Under the pieces are notes generated by a model, which had not been told where the DNA came from, did no database searches, and worked only from the letters and a program-made list of their open reading frames with translations. A stretch of 64,000 nucleotides of DNA from Hyphomicrobiales bacterium. Its GTDB lineage: Bacteria; Pseudomonadota; Alphaproteobacteria; Rhizobiales; Rhizobiaceae. Below, piece after piece: positions 1-8,735 of the stretch. The position numbers were made by a program, and so were the translations under genes. Position 1 is the stretch's first letter. The number at the start of each line of letters is the position of its first letter. The DNA lies in contig UCMW01000004.1 in NCBI GenBank assembly GCA_900473745.1, positions 186,001 to 250,000 of the forward strand, read 5' to 3'.

Positions 1-1401
1 TTCATCCTGGCGCTCTACGGCACCTGGGGCCTGCTCGCCGTGCTGGCGCTGACGCTCAACGTCGTCCTGACCTTTGCGGGCCTGACCATGCTCGGAGCCA
101 CGCTCACCCTGCCGGGCATCGCCGGCATCGTGCTCGGCATCGGTCTCGCCGTCGACGCGAACGTCCTGATCAACGAGCGTATTCGCGAAGAAGTGGGCAA
201 GGGCAGAGGCGCCTTCGCGGCCATCGACCAGGGTTTCGCCAAGGCTTATTCGACCATCATCGACAGCAATGTCACTGCCCTCATCGCAACGGTGCTGCTT
301 TTCTGGTTCGGCTCCGGCCCTGTCCGTGGCTTCGCCGTCACCATGGGCCTCGGCATTGCCATTTCCATGTTCACCGCGGTCTCCGTCGTGCGCGTCGCCA
401 TGGTCGCGATCGCCCGCCGCTACAAGCTGAAGACGATCGCCATCAAGCCGCTCCTGCCGTTCAAGCTGATCAAGGACGGCACAAAGATCGACTTCATGAA
501 GGCGCGCATGTTCGGCATCGCCGTTTCCGCCTTCCTGTCGATCTCCTCCGTCATCCTGTTCATCACGCCGGGCTTGAACTACGGCGTCGATTTCAAGGGT
601 GGCATCCAGCTCGAGCTCTCGACCTCCGGCCCGGCCGATCTCTCCGGCCTCCGCTCCGGCATCGAGGCCCTTGATCTCGGCGAGGTGGCGTTGCAGGAAT
701 TTGGCGACAGCAATCACGTTATGCTGCGTCTCGAACGCCAGCCCGGCGGAGAGCAGGCGCAGACGGACGCCGTGACCAAGGTGCGCGAGGCGATCCAGAC
801 CATCGACGCTTCGGCCAAGATTGAAAGGACCGAGGTGGTCGGCCCCAAGGTCAGCGGCGAACTCGCGACGGCAGGTCTGACCTCGGTGATCCTCGCCTCG
901 CTCGCCATGCTCGTCTACATCTGGGTGCGCTTCGACTGGCCCTTTGCCGTCGGCGCGATCGCAACCCTCATCCTCGACGTGACGAAAACGATCGGCTTCT
1001 TCGCCCTGACCGGACTCGACTTCAACCTGACTGCGATCGCAGCGCTGCTGACATTGGTCGGCTACTCGGTCAACGACAAGGTGGTGGTTTATGACCGGAT
1101 GCGGGAAAACATGCGCCTCTACAAGGCCATGCCGTTCCGAGACCTGATCAACCTGTCGATCAACGAAACGCTCGCCCGAAGCATTTACACCTCGGCGACG
1201 GCCTTCCTCGCCATGCTGCCGATGGCGATCTGGGGTGGCAGCGCGGTCGAGAGCTTCGCCGTACCCATGGTCTTCGGCATCTTCATCGCCGCTTCCTCCT
1301 CGGTCTTCATCGCAGCCCCCATTCTGCTCTTCCTCGGGGACTGGCGCAGCCGCAGAAAGACACGACTGGATGCGATCGCGCAGGACCAGGTGGCCGTGTA
1401 A
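1..1401 (+). CDS. secDF: Protein translocase SecDF fusion, C-terminal part (5' end outside window)
   Basis: This reading frame is open from base 1, so only the C-terminal part of the protein is present. It first shows the last SecD membrane segments, with the conserved AVDANVLINERIREE stretch. Near residue 195 of the visible part the SecF hallmark GVDFKGG follows, and the frame ends with a second set of RND-like membrane helices. SecD and SecF are therefore one polypeptide, as in many alphaproteobacteria. The protein sits in the inner membrane and uses the proton motive force to assist Sec-dependent export from the periplasmic side. A perfect 12-bp inverted repeat follows the stop codon. The family is certain; only the N-terminal length is unknown. 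Confidence 0.95.
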   Translation, partial: FILALYGTWGLLAVLALTLNVVLTFAGLTMLGATLTLPGIAGIVLGIGLAVDANVLINERIREEVGKGRGAFAAIDQGFAKAYSTIIDSNVTALIATVLLFWFGSGPVRGFAVTMGLGIAISMFTAVSVVRVAMVAIARRYKLKTIAIKPLLPFKLIKDGTKIDFMKARMFGIAVSAFLSISSVILFITPGLNYGVDFKGGIQLELSTSGPADLSGLRSGIEALDLGEVALQEFGDSNHVMLRLERQPGGEQAQTDAVTKVREAIQTIDASAKIERTEVVGPKVSGELATAGLTSVILASLAMLVYIWVRFDWPFAVGAIATLILDVTKTIGFFALTGLDFNLTAIAALLTLVGYSVNDKVVVYDRMRENMRLYKAMPFRDLINLSINETLARSIYTSATAFLAMLPMAIWGGSAVESFAVPMVFGIFIAASSSVFIAAPILLFLGDWRSRRKTRLDAIAQDQVAV

Positions 1402-1408
1402 ACAATAT

Positions 1409-1442
1409 GACGAGGGCCGGGTGCAACGCGCCGGCCCTCGTC
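1409..1442 (+). terminator. Inverted repeat after secDF
   Basis: A perfect 12-bp stem (1409-1420 with 1431-1442) and a 10-base loop lie eight bases after the secDF stop. It is G+C-rich but has no clear T-run, so it is either a weak intrinsic terminator or a 3'-end stabilising hairpin. It separates secDF from the convergent XRE gene. Confidence 0.6.
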
Positions 1443-1458
1443 GATACGAGCTGGAAGG

Positions 1459-1719
1459 TCAGTCCGCTTTTGAGATCTGGCAGGTGAGGCCGGGACACCC
1501 CGCGGCGTTCGTGAAGCGAAGGCCAGCCTTCTCGAAGGCCTGCCGCAGCTGGGCTTCGGTCGAGCGATGCAGCGCATGGCGCTGCCCCTCGAAATCGCGG
1601 ATAGTGCTGCGCGACACGCTCGACTGGGCCGCCAGGTCGTCCTGCGTCCAGTCCAGATAACCACGAGCCGCTCGGCAGAGCGCGGGCGAAAAAATGGTGT
1701 CGAATTCGGGTTGAACCAT
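1459..1719 (-). CDS. Small XRE-family helix-turn-helix regulator
   Basis: The product is about 86 residues and consists almost wholly of one Cro/C1-type helix-turn-helix: residues around 16-55 read like LCRAARGYLDWTQDDLAA followed by a recognition helix with SVSRSTIRDFE. The ATG at 1719 is preferred over the in-frame TTG at 1725. It is a DNA-binding protein with no sensor domain visible. It lies divergently from the mrp antiporter operon, so local control of that operon is plausible but unproven. Two copies of an 11-bp motif lie just upstream in the shared promoter region. Confidence 0.8.
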   Translation of the reverse strand: MVQPEFDTIFSPALCRAARGYLDWTQDDLAAQSSVSRSTIRDFEGQRHALHRSTEAQLRQAFEKAGLRFTNAAGCPGLTCQISKAD

Positions 1720-1734
1720 AATCAAAAACTGCCC

Positions 1735-1764
1735 ATATAGGGTGATATTACCAATTTAGGGCGA
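1735..1764. promoter_or_regulatory. Direct repeat in the XRE/mrp divergent promoter
   Basis: Two similar 11-mers, ATATAGGGTGA (1735-1745) and ATTTAGGGCGA (1754-1764), lie 19 bases apart (start to start) in the A+T-richer region between the XRE gene and mrpA. They could be operator half-sites. This rests on pattern only. Confidence 0.3.
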
Positions 1765-1854
1765 CTTATGATTTTTTTCCAGTCCCTGCTCAGGGGCCGG
1801 GGACATTGAAGCGGAGATCAGGATTTTGGGATAACTTTAGACGCGTCGATCATA

Positions 1855-4752
1855 TTGCTGCTCCTGCTGGTCCTTCCGTTCGTCGGCAGCCTCGCTTCGG
1901 CCTTCATTCTCAACACGACGTCCCGCGATTTGCCGGTCTTCGTGGCGGGGGCGACAACGCTCCTCACCCTGCTGCTGACCGCGTCGGCTTATCCCTTCGT
2001 CACTCAAAACGGCGTTCTCAGGTTCACCGCAGAGTGGCTGCCGCAAGTTGGGCTGGATTTCGCCCTGCGGCTGGACGGCTTCGCCTGGATCTTTTCCATG
2101 CTGGTCACCTCGATCGGCTTTCTCGTCATCCTCTATGCCCGCTACTACATGGGCAAGGACGACCCGATCCCGCGCTTCTTCTCGTTTCTGCTGGCCTTCA
2201 TGGGCTCGATGCTGGGCATCATCGTGTCCGGCAACGTCATCCTGCTTTCGATCTTCTGGGAACTGACCAGCATCTTCTCCTTCCTGCTGATCAGCTACTG
2301 GCACACGAGCGCCGCCGCCCGCGATGGCGCGCGCATGGCGCTGACCATCACTGGGATCGGCGGCTTCTGCCTTCTGGTCGGCATGCTGCTGCTGGGCAAG
2401 ATCGTCGGCAGCTACGATCTCGACAAGATCCTCGCCTCCGGCCAGCTCGTGCGCGAGCACCCTCTCTATCTGCCGACACTGATCTTCATCCTGCTCGGCG
2501 CGCTGACCAAAAGCGCCCAGTTCCCCTTCCACTTCTGGCTGCCGAACGCGATGGCGGCACCCACCCCAGTTTCGGCCTTCCTGCATTCCGCAACCATGGT
2601 GAAGGCCGGTGTCTTTCTTTTGGTACGGTTCTGGCCCGTGCTGTCAGGCACCTATGAATGGTTCATTCTGGTCGGTCTCGCGGGTGTCTCGACCCTGCTG
2701 CTCGGTGCCTTCCTGGCGATGTTCCAGCGCGATCTGAAGGGCCTGCTCGCCTATTCGACCATCAGCCATCTCGGCCTGATCACCACGCTTCTAAGCCTCG
2801 GCAGTCCCTTGTCGACCGTCGCTGCGATCTTCCACATGCTGAATCACGCGACCTTCAAGGCCTCGCTCTTCATGGCGGCGGGCATCATCGATCACGAAAC
2901 CGGCACGCGCGACATGCAGCGGCTGAGCGGCCTCTATCGTTTCCTGCCCGCCACAGCCACGCTCGCGATGGTCGCCAGTGCCGCCATGGCCGGCGTGCCG
3001 CTGCTTAACGGCTTCCTGTCGAAGGAGATGTTCTTCGCCGAGGCCGTCGAAACCCATGCGGATTCCGGGCTCGATGTCATCCTGCCCTATGTGGCGACGC
3101 TCGCCGGAATCTTCAGCGTCGTCTATTCGCTGCGCTTCATTCACACGGTCTTCTTCGGACCACCGCCCGTCGGCCTGCCCAAAGAAACGCCGCATGAGCC
3201 GCCGCGCTGGATGCGCGTGCCCATCGAGATCCTCGTGGTCGTCTGCCTTGTCGTCGGCATCGTCCCGGCCATCTCCATCGGACCCTTCCTGCAGACGGCG
3301 GTCGAAAGCGTGCTGGGAGATCGCACACCCGAATACAGTCTCAGCGTCTGGCATGGCCTGAACGTGCCTCTGCTCATGAGCCTTGTCGCACTGCTCGGGG
3401 GCTTCGTTCTTTACGTTGCGATGCGGGATTACCTCTCCCGTTCCGAAGATGGTCCTCCCTATCTGCGCCGGCTGCGCGGCCAGCGCCTGTTCGAACGCGT
3501 GCTGGTCACCGTTTCCTGGCGCTGGGCACGCCTGGCGGAAGGCAAGCTCGGCACCCGCAATCTCCAGCCCCAGCTTCGATGGATTGTCCTGACGGGTTTC
3601 GCCGCGGCGACCCTTCCGCTCTACCTCTCCGGTTTCGAGCGCCGACCGGTGGTCTTCTCTGCGGTCGATCCGGCCTTCGGCATCGTCTGGCTGGTCGGCA
3701 TGGCGCTGGCGATCGGGGCGGCTGTCTCCGCCAAATATCATCGCCTGGCGGCTCTCATCATGCTCGGCGGGGTAGGGCTGATCGTCTGCCTGACTTTCGT
3801 CTGGCTGTCCGCGCCTGATCTCGCCATCACCCAGCTTCTCGTCGAGATCGTCACGACAGTCCTCATCCTGCTCGGCTTGCGTTGGCTTCCGAAGCGCAGT
3901 CCGGATCGCGGCGAGACCATCACCCTGCAGAGCCGCTTCCGTCGCTTCCGCGATCTCGCGCTCGCCATCGCCTGCGGCATCGGCATGTCGGTCGTCGCCT
4001 TCACGGTCATGACCATGCCCGTACCGGATGCCATCGCGACCTATTTCCTGCAGAACGCCTACACGGAAGGCGGCGGTCGCAATGTCGTCAACGTCATCCT
4101 CGTCGACTTCCGCGCCTTCGACACGTTCGGCGAAATCGCGGTGCTCGGCATCGTCGGCCTCACGGTCTATAGCCTTCTGCGCCGTTTCCGTCCGGCCGAC
4201 GACAGCATGGAACTGCCCGAGCAGCAGTTGACCCAGAACCGCTTCGATGCCGACCAGCCGGAGCGTTCGCCCGGCGACATGATGCGCGACTATCTGCTCG
4301 TGCCTTCGGTCATCATGCAGTGGCTCTTCCCGGTCATCATCACCTTCGCCGTCTATCTGTTCTTCCGGGGACATGACATGCCCGGCGGTGGCTTCTCGGC
4401 TGGCCTCACCCTGTCGATCGCCTTCCTGCTGCAGTATCTCGCGGGCGGAACCCGATGGGCGGAAGACCGTATCCGCATCCTGCCGCTTCGCTGGATGGGG
4501 GCGGGCATCCTTGCAGCCGCCGCGACGGGCATAGGGTCCTGGGTTCTGGGCTATCCTTTCCTGACATCGAGCTTCCGTTATCTGGAGATCCCGCTTATCG
4601 GCAAGGTGCCGGCCGCCTCCGCGCTGCTCTTCGATCTCGGCGTGTTCGCGCTCGTCGTCGGCTCGACGGTGCTGATCCTTGTCGCGCTCGCGCACCAGTC
4701 GATCCGCATCAACAGGCTGAAGGCGCTGGATGCCAAGGGGGAGAAACGCTGA
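1855..4752 (+). CDS. mrpA: Na+(K+)/H+ antiporter subunit A/B fusion (MrpAB, PhaAB)
   Basis: This is a 965-residue polytopic membrane protein. The N-terminal two thirds are an NuoL-like proton-pumping antiporter module with the TM5 glutamate in SIFWELTSIFSF and the lysine/histidine-rich TKSAQFPFHFWLPNA segment. The C-terminal 170 or so residues carry the MrpB domain (FFRGHDMPGGGFSAG), so A and B are fused as in the rhizobial Pha systems. It is the core subunit of a multisubunit Na+ or K+/H+ antiporter for pH and cation homeostasis. No ATG start exists: the frame is open from about 1810 and the first usable codon is TTG 1855, so the true N-terminus is uncertain. The stop overlaps mrpC by one base. 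Confidence 0.93.
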   Translation: MLLLLVLPFVGSLASAFILNTTSRDLPVFVAGATTLLTLLLTASAYPFVTQNGVLRFTAEWLPQVGLDFALRLDGFAWIFSMLVTSIGFLVILYARYYMGKDDPIPRFFSFLLAFMGSMLGIIVSGNVILLSIFWELTSIFSFLLISYWHTSAAARDGARMALTITGIGGFCLLVGMLLLGKIVGSYDLDKILASGQLVREHPLYLPTLIFILLGALTKSAQFPFHFWLPNAMAAPTPVSAFLHSATMVKAGVFLLVRFWPVLSGTYEWFILVGLAGVSTLLLGAFLAMFQRDLKGLLAYSTISHLGLITTLLSLGSPLSTVAAIFHMLNHATFKASLFMAAGIIDHETGTRDMQRLSGLYRFLPATATLAMVASAAMAGVPLLNGFLSKEMFFAEAVETHADSGLDVILPYVATLAGIFSVVYSLRFIHTVFFGPPPVGLPKETPHEPPRWMRVPIEILVVVCLVVGIVPAISIGPFLQTAVESVLGDRTPEYSLSVWHGLNVPLLMSLVALLGGFVLYVAMRDYLSRSEDGPPYLRRLRGQRLFERVLVTVSWRWARLAEGKLGTRNLQPQLRWIVLTGFAAATLPLYLSGFERRPVVFSAVDPAFGIVWLVGMALAIGAAVSAKYHRLAALIMLGGVGLIVCLTFVWLSAPDLAITQLLVEIVTTVLILLGLRWLPKRSPDRGETITLQSRFRRFRDLALAIACGIGMSVVAFTVMTMPVPDAIATYFLQNAYTEGGGRNVVNVILVDFRAFDTFGEIAVLGIVGLTVYSLLRRFRPADDSMELPEQQLTQNRFDADQPERSPGDMMRDYLLVPSVIMQWLFPVIITFAVYLFFRGHDMPGGGFSAGLTLSIAFLLQYLAGGTRWAEDRIRILPLRWMGAGILAAAATGIGSWVLGYPFLTSSFRYLEIPLIGKVPAASALLFDLGVFALVVGSTVLILVALAHQSIRINRLKALDAKGEKR

Positions 4753-5084
4753 TGGAAATCATCCTGTCCCTCGCCATCGGTCTGATGACCACCTGTGGTG
4801 TCTGGCTCATCCTGCGTCCGCGCACCTATCAGGTGATCATCGGACTGTCGCTGCTGTCCTATGCCGTCAACTTGTTCATCTTCGGCGTCGGCGGCGTGAA
4901 GAGCAATATGCCGCCGATCCTGGAGGATGGCGTTGTGTCGACCACGCTCAGCGACCCCGTCCCGCAGGCGCTCGTCCTGACTGCCATCGTCATCGGCTTT
5001 GCCACGACGGCCCTCTTCCTCGTCGTACTGCTCGCCGCGCGCGGCCTGACCGGCAATGACCATGTCGACGGGAGGAACGAGTAA
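4752..5084 (+). CDS. mrpC: Na+/H+ antiporter subunit C (MrpC)
   Basis: A 110-residue NuoK-like protein with three membrane helices, the usual length for MrpC. The ATG at 4752 shares its A with the mrpA stop codon, so translation is coupled. The conserved core YQVIIGLSLLSYAVNLFIF and the later DPVPQALVLTAIVIGFA segment are typical of MrpC. It forms the A-B-C-D proton/cation-translocating membrane module with its neighbours. The reading frame is open upstream of 4752, but that part runs over mrpA and is not credible as protein. Confidence 0.93.
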   Translation: MEIILSLAIGLMTTCGVWLILRPRTYQVIIGLSLLSYAVNLFIFGVGGVKSNMPPILEDGVVSTTLSDPVPQALVLTAIVIGFATTALFLVVLLAARGLTGNDHVDGRNE

Positions 5085-5086
5085 CC

Positions 5087-6721
5087 GTGATCAGTTGGAG
5101 CCACCATCTTATCGTCACGCCGATCCTGCTGCCGTTGGTGACAGCCGCTCTTCTGCTGTTCATCGACGAGCGCAACAGGACAACCAAGGCACTGGTCAGT
5201 CTCGGCTCGGTCGTGCTGTTGCTGGCCAACGCCATCATCCTCTTTCTGATCGAGAGCGGGCCAAACAGCTTCGAGAATGTCTACCTGCTGGGCAATTGGT
5301 CAGCGCCCTTCGGTATCGTCCTCGTCATCGACGGGCTGTCTGCCATGATGCTCTTGCTGACGGCCATCTTGGGTCTCGCGGCACTCACCTTCTCCCTGGC
5401 GAAGTGGCATGCGGTTGGGGCACATTTTCACAGCCTGTTCCAGCTCCTTCTGGCCGGCGTGAGCGGTGCTCTTCTGACGGGTGACCTGTTCAACCTCTTC
5501 GTCTTCTTCGAAGTCATGCTCGCGGCCTCCTATGGATTGCTGCTTCACGGAACGGGCACGCTGCGCGTCAAGGCGGGGCTACACTACATCGCGGTCAACC
5601 TGGTCGCTGCGCTCTTCTTCCTGATCGGGGTGAGCCTCGTCTATGGTACGGCGGGCACGCTGAACATGGCCGATCTCGCCCTGCGAATGCCGGACATGGA
5701 GCCGGACCGGCTGATCCTGATGGAAGCGGGCGCCGCCGTACTGGGCGTGGCCTTCCTCATCAAGGTCGGCATGTGGCCTCTGTGCTTCTGGCTGCCGACG
5801 GCCTATAGCGCCGCGTCTGCACCGGTCGCCGGCATGTTCGCAATCCTCAGCAAGGTGGGGATCTATATCATCCTGCGCCTGACCATGCTGCTGTTCGGCG
5901 ATGGGCCATCGGCGGGCTTCGGCGCAGAAGTCCTGTTGATCGGTGGCATGGCGACGCTGGTCTTCGGCACCATCGGCGTGCTCGCGTCCCAGGCGCTGGG
6001 ACGGCTCGCCGGCTATTCGGTGCTCGTGTCCTCGGGCACGCTTCTCATGGTGCTCGGTATCAACGACGGCGTGGTCTCGTCCGGAGCCCTGCTTTATCTC
6101 GTCAGTTCCACCCTCACGATCAGCGCATTCTTCATGCTGATCGAACTGGTGGAACGCGGCCAGGATGCGGGCGCCAACGTTCTGGCCGTGACCATGGAGG
6201 CCTATGGCGACGGCGAGGAGGCGGAAATCGAGGAAGGCGACGGGACGGCCATGCCGGGCACCATGGCAATCCTCGGCATCTGCTTCGCTGCCTGCGGCAT
6301 CCTGCTCGCCGGCTTGCCGCCCTTGTCCGGCTTCATCGCCAAATTCGCCATGCTGTCCGCGATGATGGGCACGGGATCGATCGGCACCACGCCCGATCTC
6401 GCGGTCTGGGCATTGATCGTGCTCGTGATCCTCTCGGGGCTTGCGGCCCTCATCTCCATGACCCGCGCCGGCATCCGCACATTCTGGGGATCGATCGAAG
6501 GCGCAGTGCCGCGCGTTCTCGTCGTGGAACTCGTGCCAGTCATGATGCTGCTCGCGCTGACGCTCGTCCTGACGGTCCAGGCCGGGCCCGCGATGACCTA
6601 TATGGACACGACGATCCGAACGCTGGCCAATCCGAGCCTCTATGTGGACGCGGTTCGCGACGCGACGGTGGTGGAGGATCCGAGCTCATCGGGCACAGAT
6701 CAAGGGGGCGCTGCGCCATGA
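5087..6721 (+). CDS. mrpD: Na+/H+ antiporter subunit D (MrpD)
   Basis: A 544-residue NuoM/NuoN-like antiporter subunit with about 14 membrane helices. It has the helix glutamate in FNLFVFFEVMLAASYGL and the LIKVGMWPLCFWLPTAYS segment equivalent to the proton-channel lysine region. It starts at GTG 5087, two bases after mrpC, with a GA-rich ribosome-binding stretch inside the mrpC end. An acidic loop rich in Glu (around residues 380-390) interrupts two helices. It is part of the mrpAB-G operon, and its stop overlaps the mrpE start as ATGA. Confidence 0.93.
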   Translation: MISWSHHLIVTPILLPLVTAALLLFIDERNRTTKALVSLGSVVLLLANAIILFLIESGPNSFENVYLLGNWSAPFGIVLVIDGLSAMMLLLTAILGLAALTFSLAKWHAVGAHFHSLFQLLLAGVSGALLTGDLFNLFVFFEVMLAASYGLLLHGTGTLRVKAGLHYIAVNLVAALFFLIGVSLVYGTAGTLNMADLALRMPDMEPDRLILMEAGAAVLGVAFLIKVGMWPLCFWLPTAYSAASAPVAGMFAILSKVGIYIILRLTMLLFGDGPSAGFGAEVLLIGGMATLVFGTIGVLASQALGRLAGYSVLVSSGTLLMVLGINDGVVSSGALLYLVSSTLTISAFFMLIELVERGQDAGANVLAVTMEAYGDGEEAEIEEGDGTAMPGTMAILGICFAACGILLAGLPPLSGFIAKFAMLSAMMGTGSIGTTPDLAVWALIVLVILSGLAALISMTRAGIRTFWGSIEGAVPRVLVVELVPVMMLLALTLVLTVQAGPAMTYMDTTIRTLANPSLYVDAVRDATVVEDPSSSGTDQGGAAP

Positions 6722-7194
6722 TCCCTTATCCGCTTTTGAGTTTCGCACTGCTCGTGATGTGGCTTCTGCTGAACGACTTCACGCTCGGCCATCTGATCCT
6801 CGGCTCGGTGGTCGCAGTCTTCGGCGGATGGGCCATGGCTTCGCTTCGGCCCGACAAGCCGAAACTGAAGAAGTGGTACCTTCTGCCGAAACTCTTCTGG
6901 CTCGTCTTCGTCGACATCATCAGATCCAATCTGGCCGTCGCGCTTCTGATGATCCGCGGCAAGCGACAGAAGCACACATCCGGCTTCATCACGGTCCCGC
7001 TCGAGATCGAACATCCGACGGCCCTCGCCATCATGGCGGTGATCCTGACCAGTACGCCCGGCTCGGCCTGGCTTGCCTATGACGGACGCCGCAAGACCGT
7101 TCTGATCCATGTCCTCGACCTGATCGACGAGGAGCAATGGGTGCAGAACATCAAGCATCGCTACGAACGCCTGTTGCTGGAGATCATCGAGTGA
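6718..7194 (+). CDS. mrpE: Na+/H+ antiporter subunit E (MrpE)
   Basis: A 158-residue protein with two N-terminal membrane helices and a cytoplasmic tail, the usual MrpE layout. The SNLAVALLMIRGKR segment followed by a conserved ITVPLE-like stretch and LTSTPGSAWLAYD is characteristic. ATGA overlaps at both ends (with mrpD at 6718 and, as GTGA, with mrpF at 7191) show translational coupling. MrpE is needed for assembly of the full antiporter; its exact catalytic role is not known for the family. Confidence 0.92.
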   Translation: MIPYPLLSFALLVMWLLLNDFTLGHLILGSVVAVFGGWAMASLRPDKPKLKKWYLLPKLFWLVFVDIIRSNLAVALLMIRGKRQKHTSGFITVPLEIEHPTALAIMAVILTSTPGSAWLAYDGRRKTVLIHVLDLIDEEQWVQNIKHRYERLLLEIIE

Positions 7195-7472
7195 GCGCCA
7201 TCATCCTCTTCACCGCCGTTTCCATTGCGAAGGTCCTTCTGGGCCTGGCCCTGATCCTGATCGTCGTGCGGATTTTCATCGGCCCGCGCGCCCAGGATCG
7301 CATCGTCGCTCTCGATGCTGCCTATGTGACCGCGATGCTGCTCTTGGTCACATTCGGCATCGGCAGTGGACGCACAGTCTATTTCGAAGCGGCCCTGGTC
7401 ATCGGCCTGCTCGGCTTCGTGGCGACGGTGGCGCTGGCCAAGTTCCTCATGCGCGGGGAGGTGATCGAATGA
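7191..7472 (+). CDS. mrpF: Na+/H+ antiporter subunit F (MrpF)
   Basis: A 93-residue protein with three membrane helices and the conserved RIFIGPRAQDRIVALD loop after the first helix, which defines MrpF. It begins at GTG 7191, overlapping the mrpE stop (GTGA), and ends overlapping the mrpG ATG at 7469. In Bacillus Mrp systems, loss of any subunit abolishes antiport; here all seven functions are present in the standard order. Confidence 0.92.
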   Translation: MSAIILFTAVSIAKVLLGLALILIVVRIFIGPRAQDRIVALDAAYVTAMLLLVTFGIGSGRTVYFEAALVIGLLGFVATVALAKFLMRGEVIE

Positions 7473-7834
7473 CCATGCCAGTCGCCGACCTCCCGCTCTG
7501 GGTCGTCCTGATTGTCTCCGCCCTCCTGCTTCTCGGTTCCGGCTTGACCCTGCTTGGGGCCATCGGTTTTCTGCGCCTGCCGAGCTTCTACGAGCGCATT
7601 CACGCACCCACGCTCGGAACGAGCTGGGGCGTGGGCGCCATCATGCTGGCGTCGATCCTCTATTTCTCGATCCTCGGATCAAGAGCCGTGCTGCACGAGA
7701 TCCTGATCGGCATCTTCGTGACCCTGACCACGCCGGTGACCCTCATCCTTCTCGCCCGCGCAGCCCTTCACCGGGACAGAGCGGAGGGCGACCAGACCGT
7801 CCCCAAAGACGACCACCCACCCGAAACGGTCTGA
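7469..7834 (+). CDS. mrpG: Na+/H+ antiporter subunit G (MrpG)
   Basis: A 121-residue protein with three membrane helices. The segment GAIGFLRLPSFYERIHAPTLG is the MrpG (PhaG/MnhG) signature, and the acidic/polar tail after residue 100 is variable in the family. It is the last gene of the operon, translationally coupled to mrpF by an ATGA overlap. No clear hairpin terminator is visible before the convergent TetR gene 51 bases away. Confidence 0.92.
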   Translation: MTMPVADLPLWVVLIVSALLLLGSGLTLLGAIGFLRLPSFYERIHAPTLGTSWGVGAIMLASILYFSILGSRAVLHEILIGIFVTLTTPVTLILLARAALHRDRAEGDQTVPKDDHPPETV

Positions 7835-7885
7835 GAGAGCTGGTCGCATAAGTTCGGATGCGGAAGAAGCGCCGTTGCTACTGCC

Positions 7886-8554
7886 TCAGGCGAGAAGTTG
7901 GCCTTCCAGCACCACCCGCAAGTCCGCGATGTCCTCCGGGATACGGATCTCTCCACGGCTCTCCGCAGCATGGAATATGCCATCGAGGTGAAGCCCGACG
8001 AAACGCGCCAGCATGTCCTTGTCCACCGGTCGATAAAGTCCGCGCGCCATGCCGACGGTCAGCGTTGACAGGGTGAGATCACGTTCGAAGCGGTAAAAGC
8101 CCTGCACTAGGGCATCGAGTTCCGGGTCCTTGACCGGCTGAGCGGCCTGGTCGGACATAAGCTTGACCATGCGGGACATCATGGTCGGCGCCATGGCGGC
8201 ATGGGTCGCGAACCAGGCGCCGATATCTCCGAGCACATCATTTTCATGGGCCGCGCGTCGGCTCTCGAAATCATCGGTGATGATGCTGAGCGCGCGCGAC
8301 AGCACGGCGCGGATCAGGTGATCCTTGCTGCTGAAGTAGTGATAGAGGAGGGCGACATTGACATCGCAGGCAAGCGCGATGTCGCGCATGGTGACGACGC
8401 TGAAATGCGATGTGCCGACCAATCCGAGGGTCGCATCCAGAATGAGCTCGATCCGACGGCTCGGGTCCAGTCTTTGTCGCGCCACCTTCGCCAATTCGTC
8501 GTCCTTCCTCTTCCGTTCGTCCGATCCAGCCACTTCCACGACGTCGATCAGCAA
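7886..8554 (-). CDS. TetR/AcrR-family transcriptional regulator
   Basis: About 222 residues. The N-terminal helix-turn-helix lies around residues 30-75 (VTMRDIALACDVNVALLYHYFSSKD), followed by an all-helical ligand domain. The start is read as TTG 8554, with AGGA five bases upstream; no good ATG is available near the N-terminus. It is divergent from the ABC transporter/monooxygenase operon beginning at 8736, with a 180-bp A+T-richer space between them, so it is the obvious candidate regulator of that operon. Its ligand is unknown. Confidence 0.88.
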   Translation of the reverse strand: MLIDVVEVAGSDERKRKDDELAKVARQRLDPSRRIELILDATLGLVGTSHFSVVTMRDIALACDVNVALLYHYFSSKDHLIRAVLSRALSIITDDFESRRAAHENDVLGDIGAWFATHAAMAPTMMSRMVKLMSDQAAQPVKDPELDALVQGFYRFERDLTLSTLTVGMARGLYRPVDKDMLARFVGLHLDGIFHAAESRGEIRIPEDIADLRVVLEGQLLA

Positions 8555-8735
8555 TTTTCCTGGCGTCTAAATGTGCACTGCAGCGTGATCCGCCGCTTAA
8601 AAAATAGCAATTCGCAGAAAGGGTTTAACAGGGCTGCCCATAATTTGATCTTCGTCATTTTTGCACTTGCGAAGCTATTAAACGCTTGCTTAGTTAACTG
8701 CAACATCAAGCGTGACAAGGTCGGGAGACAAGCCC
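8555..8735. promoter_or_regulatory. Divergent promoter region, TetR / ABC-monooxygenase operon
   Basis: This 181-bp space is clearly richer in A+T than its surroundings, including runs of A and T near 8600-8700, and must hold promoters in both directions. A GGGAG ribosome-binding site at 8723-8727 precedes the ATG at 8736. I found no perfect palindrome that could be named as the TetR operator. Confidence 0.45.

Noticed and set aside
2791..4695. Long leftward open frame (634 codons) opposite mrpA
   Set aside because: It is antisense to a certain gene, very rich in Glu, Asp, Arg and His, and matches no family. This is the usual G+C-rich antisense artefact.
8660..8700. TTAAACGCTTGCTTAGTTAA as a TetR operator
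   Set aside because: Only the outer four bases are symmetric. It is not a convincing palindrome.
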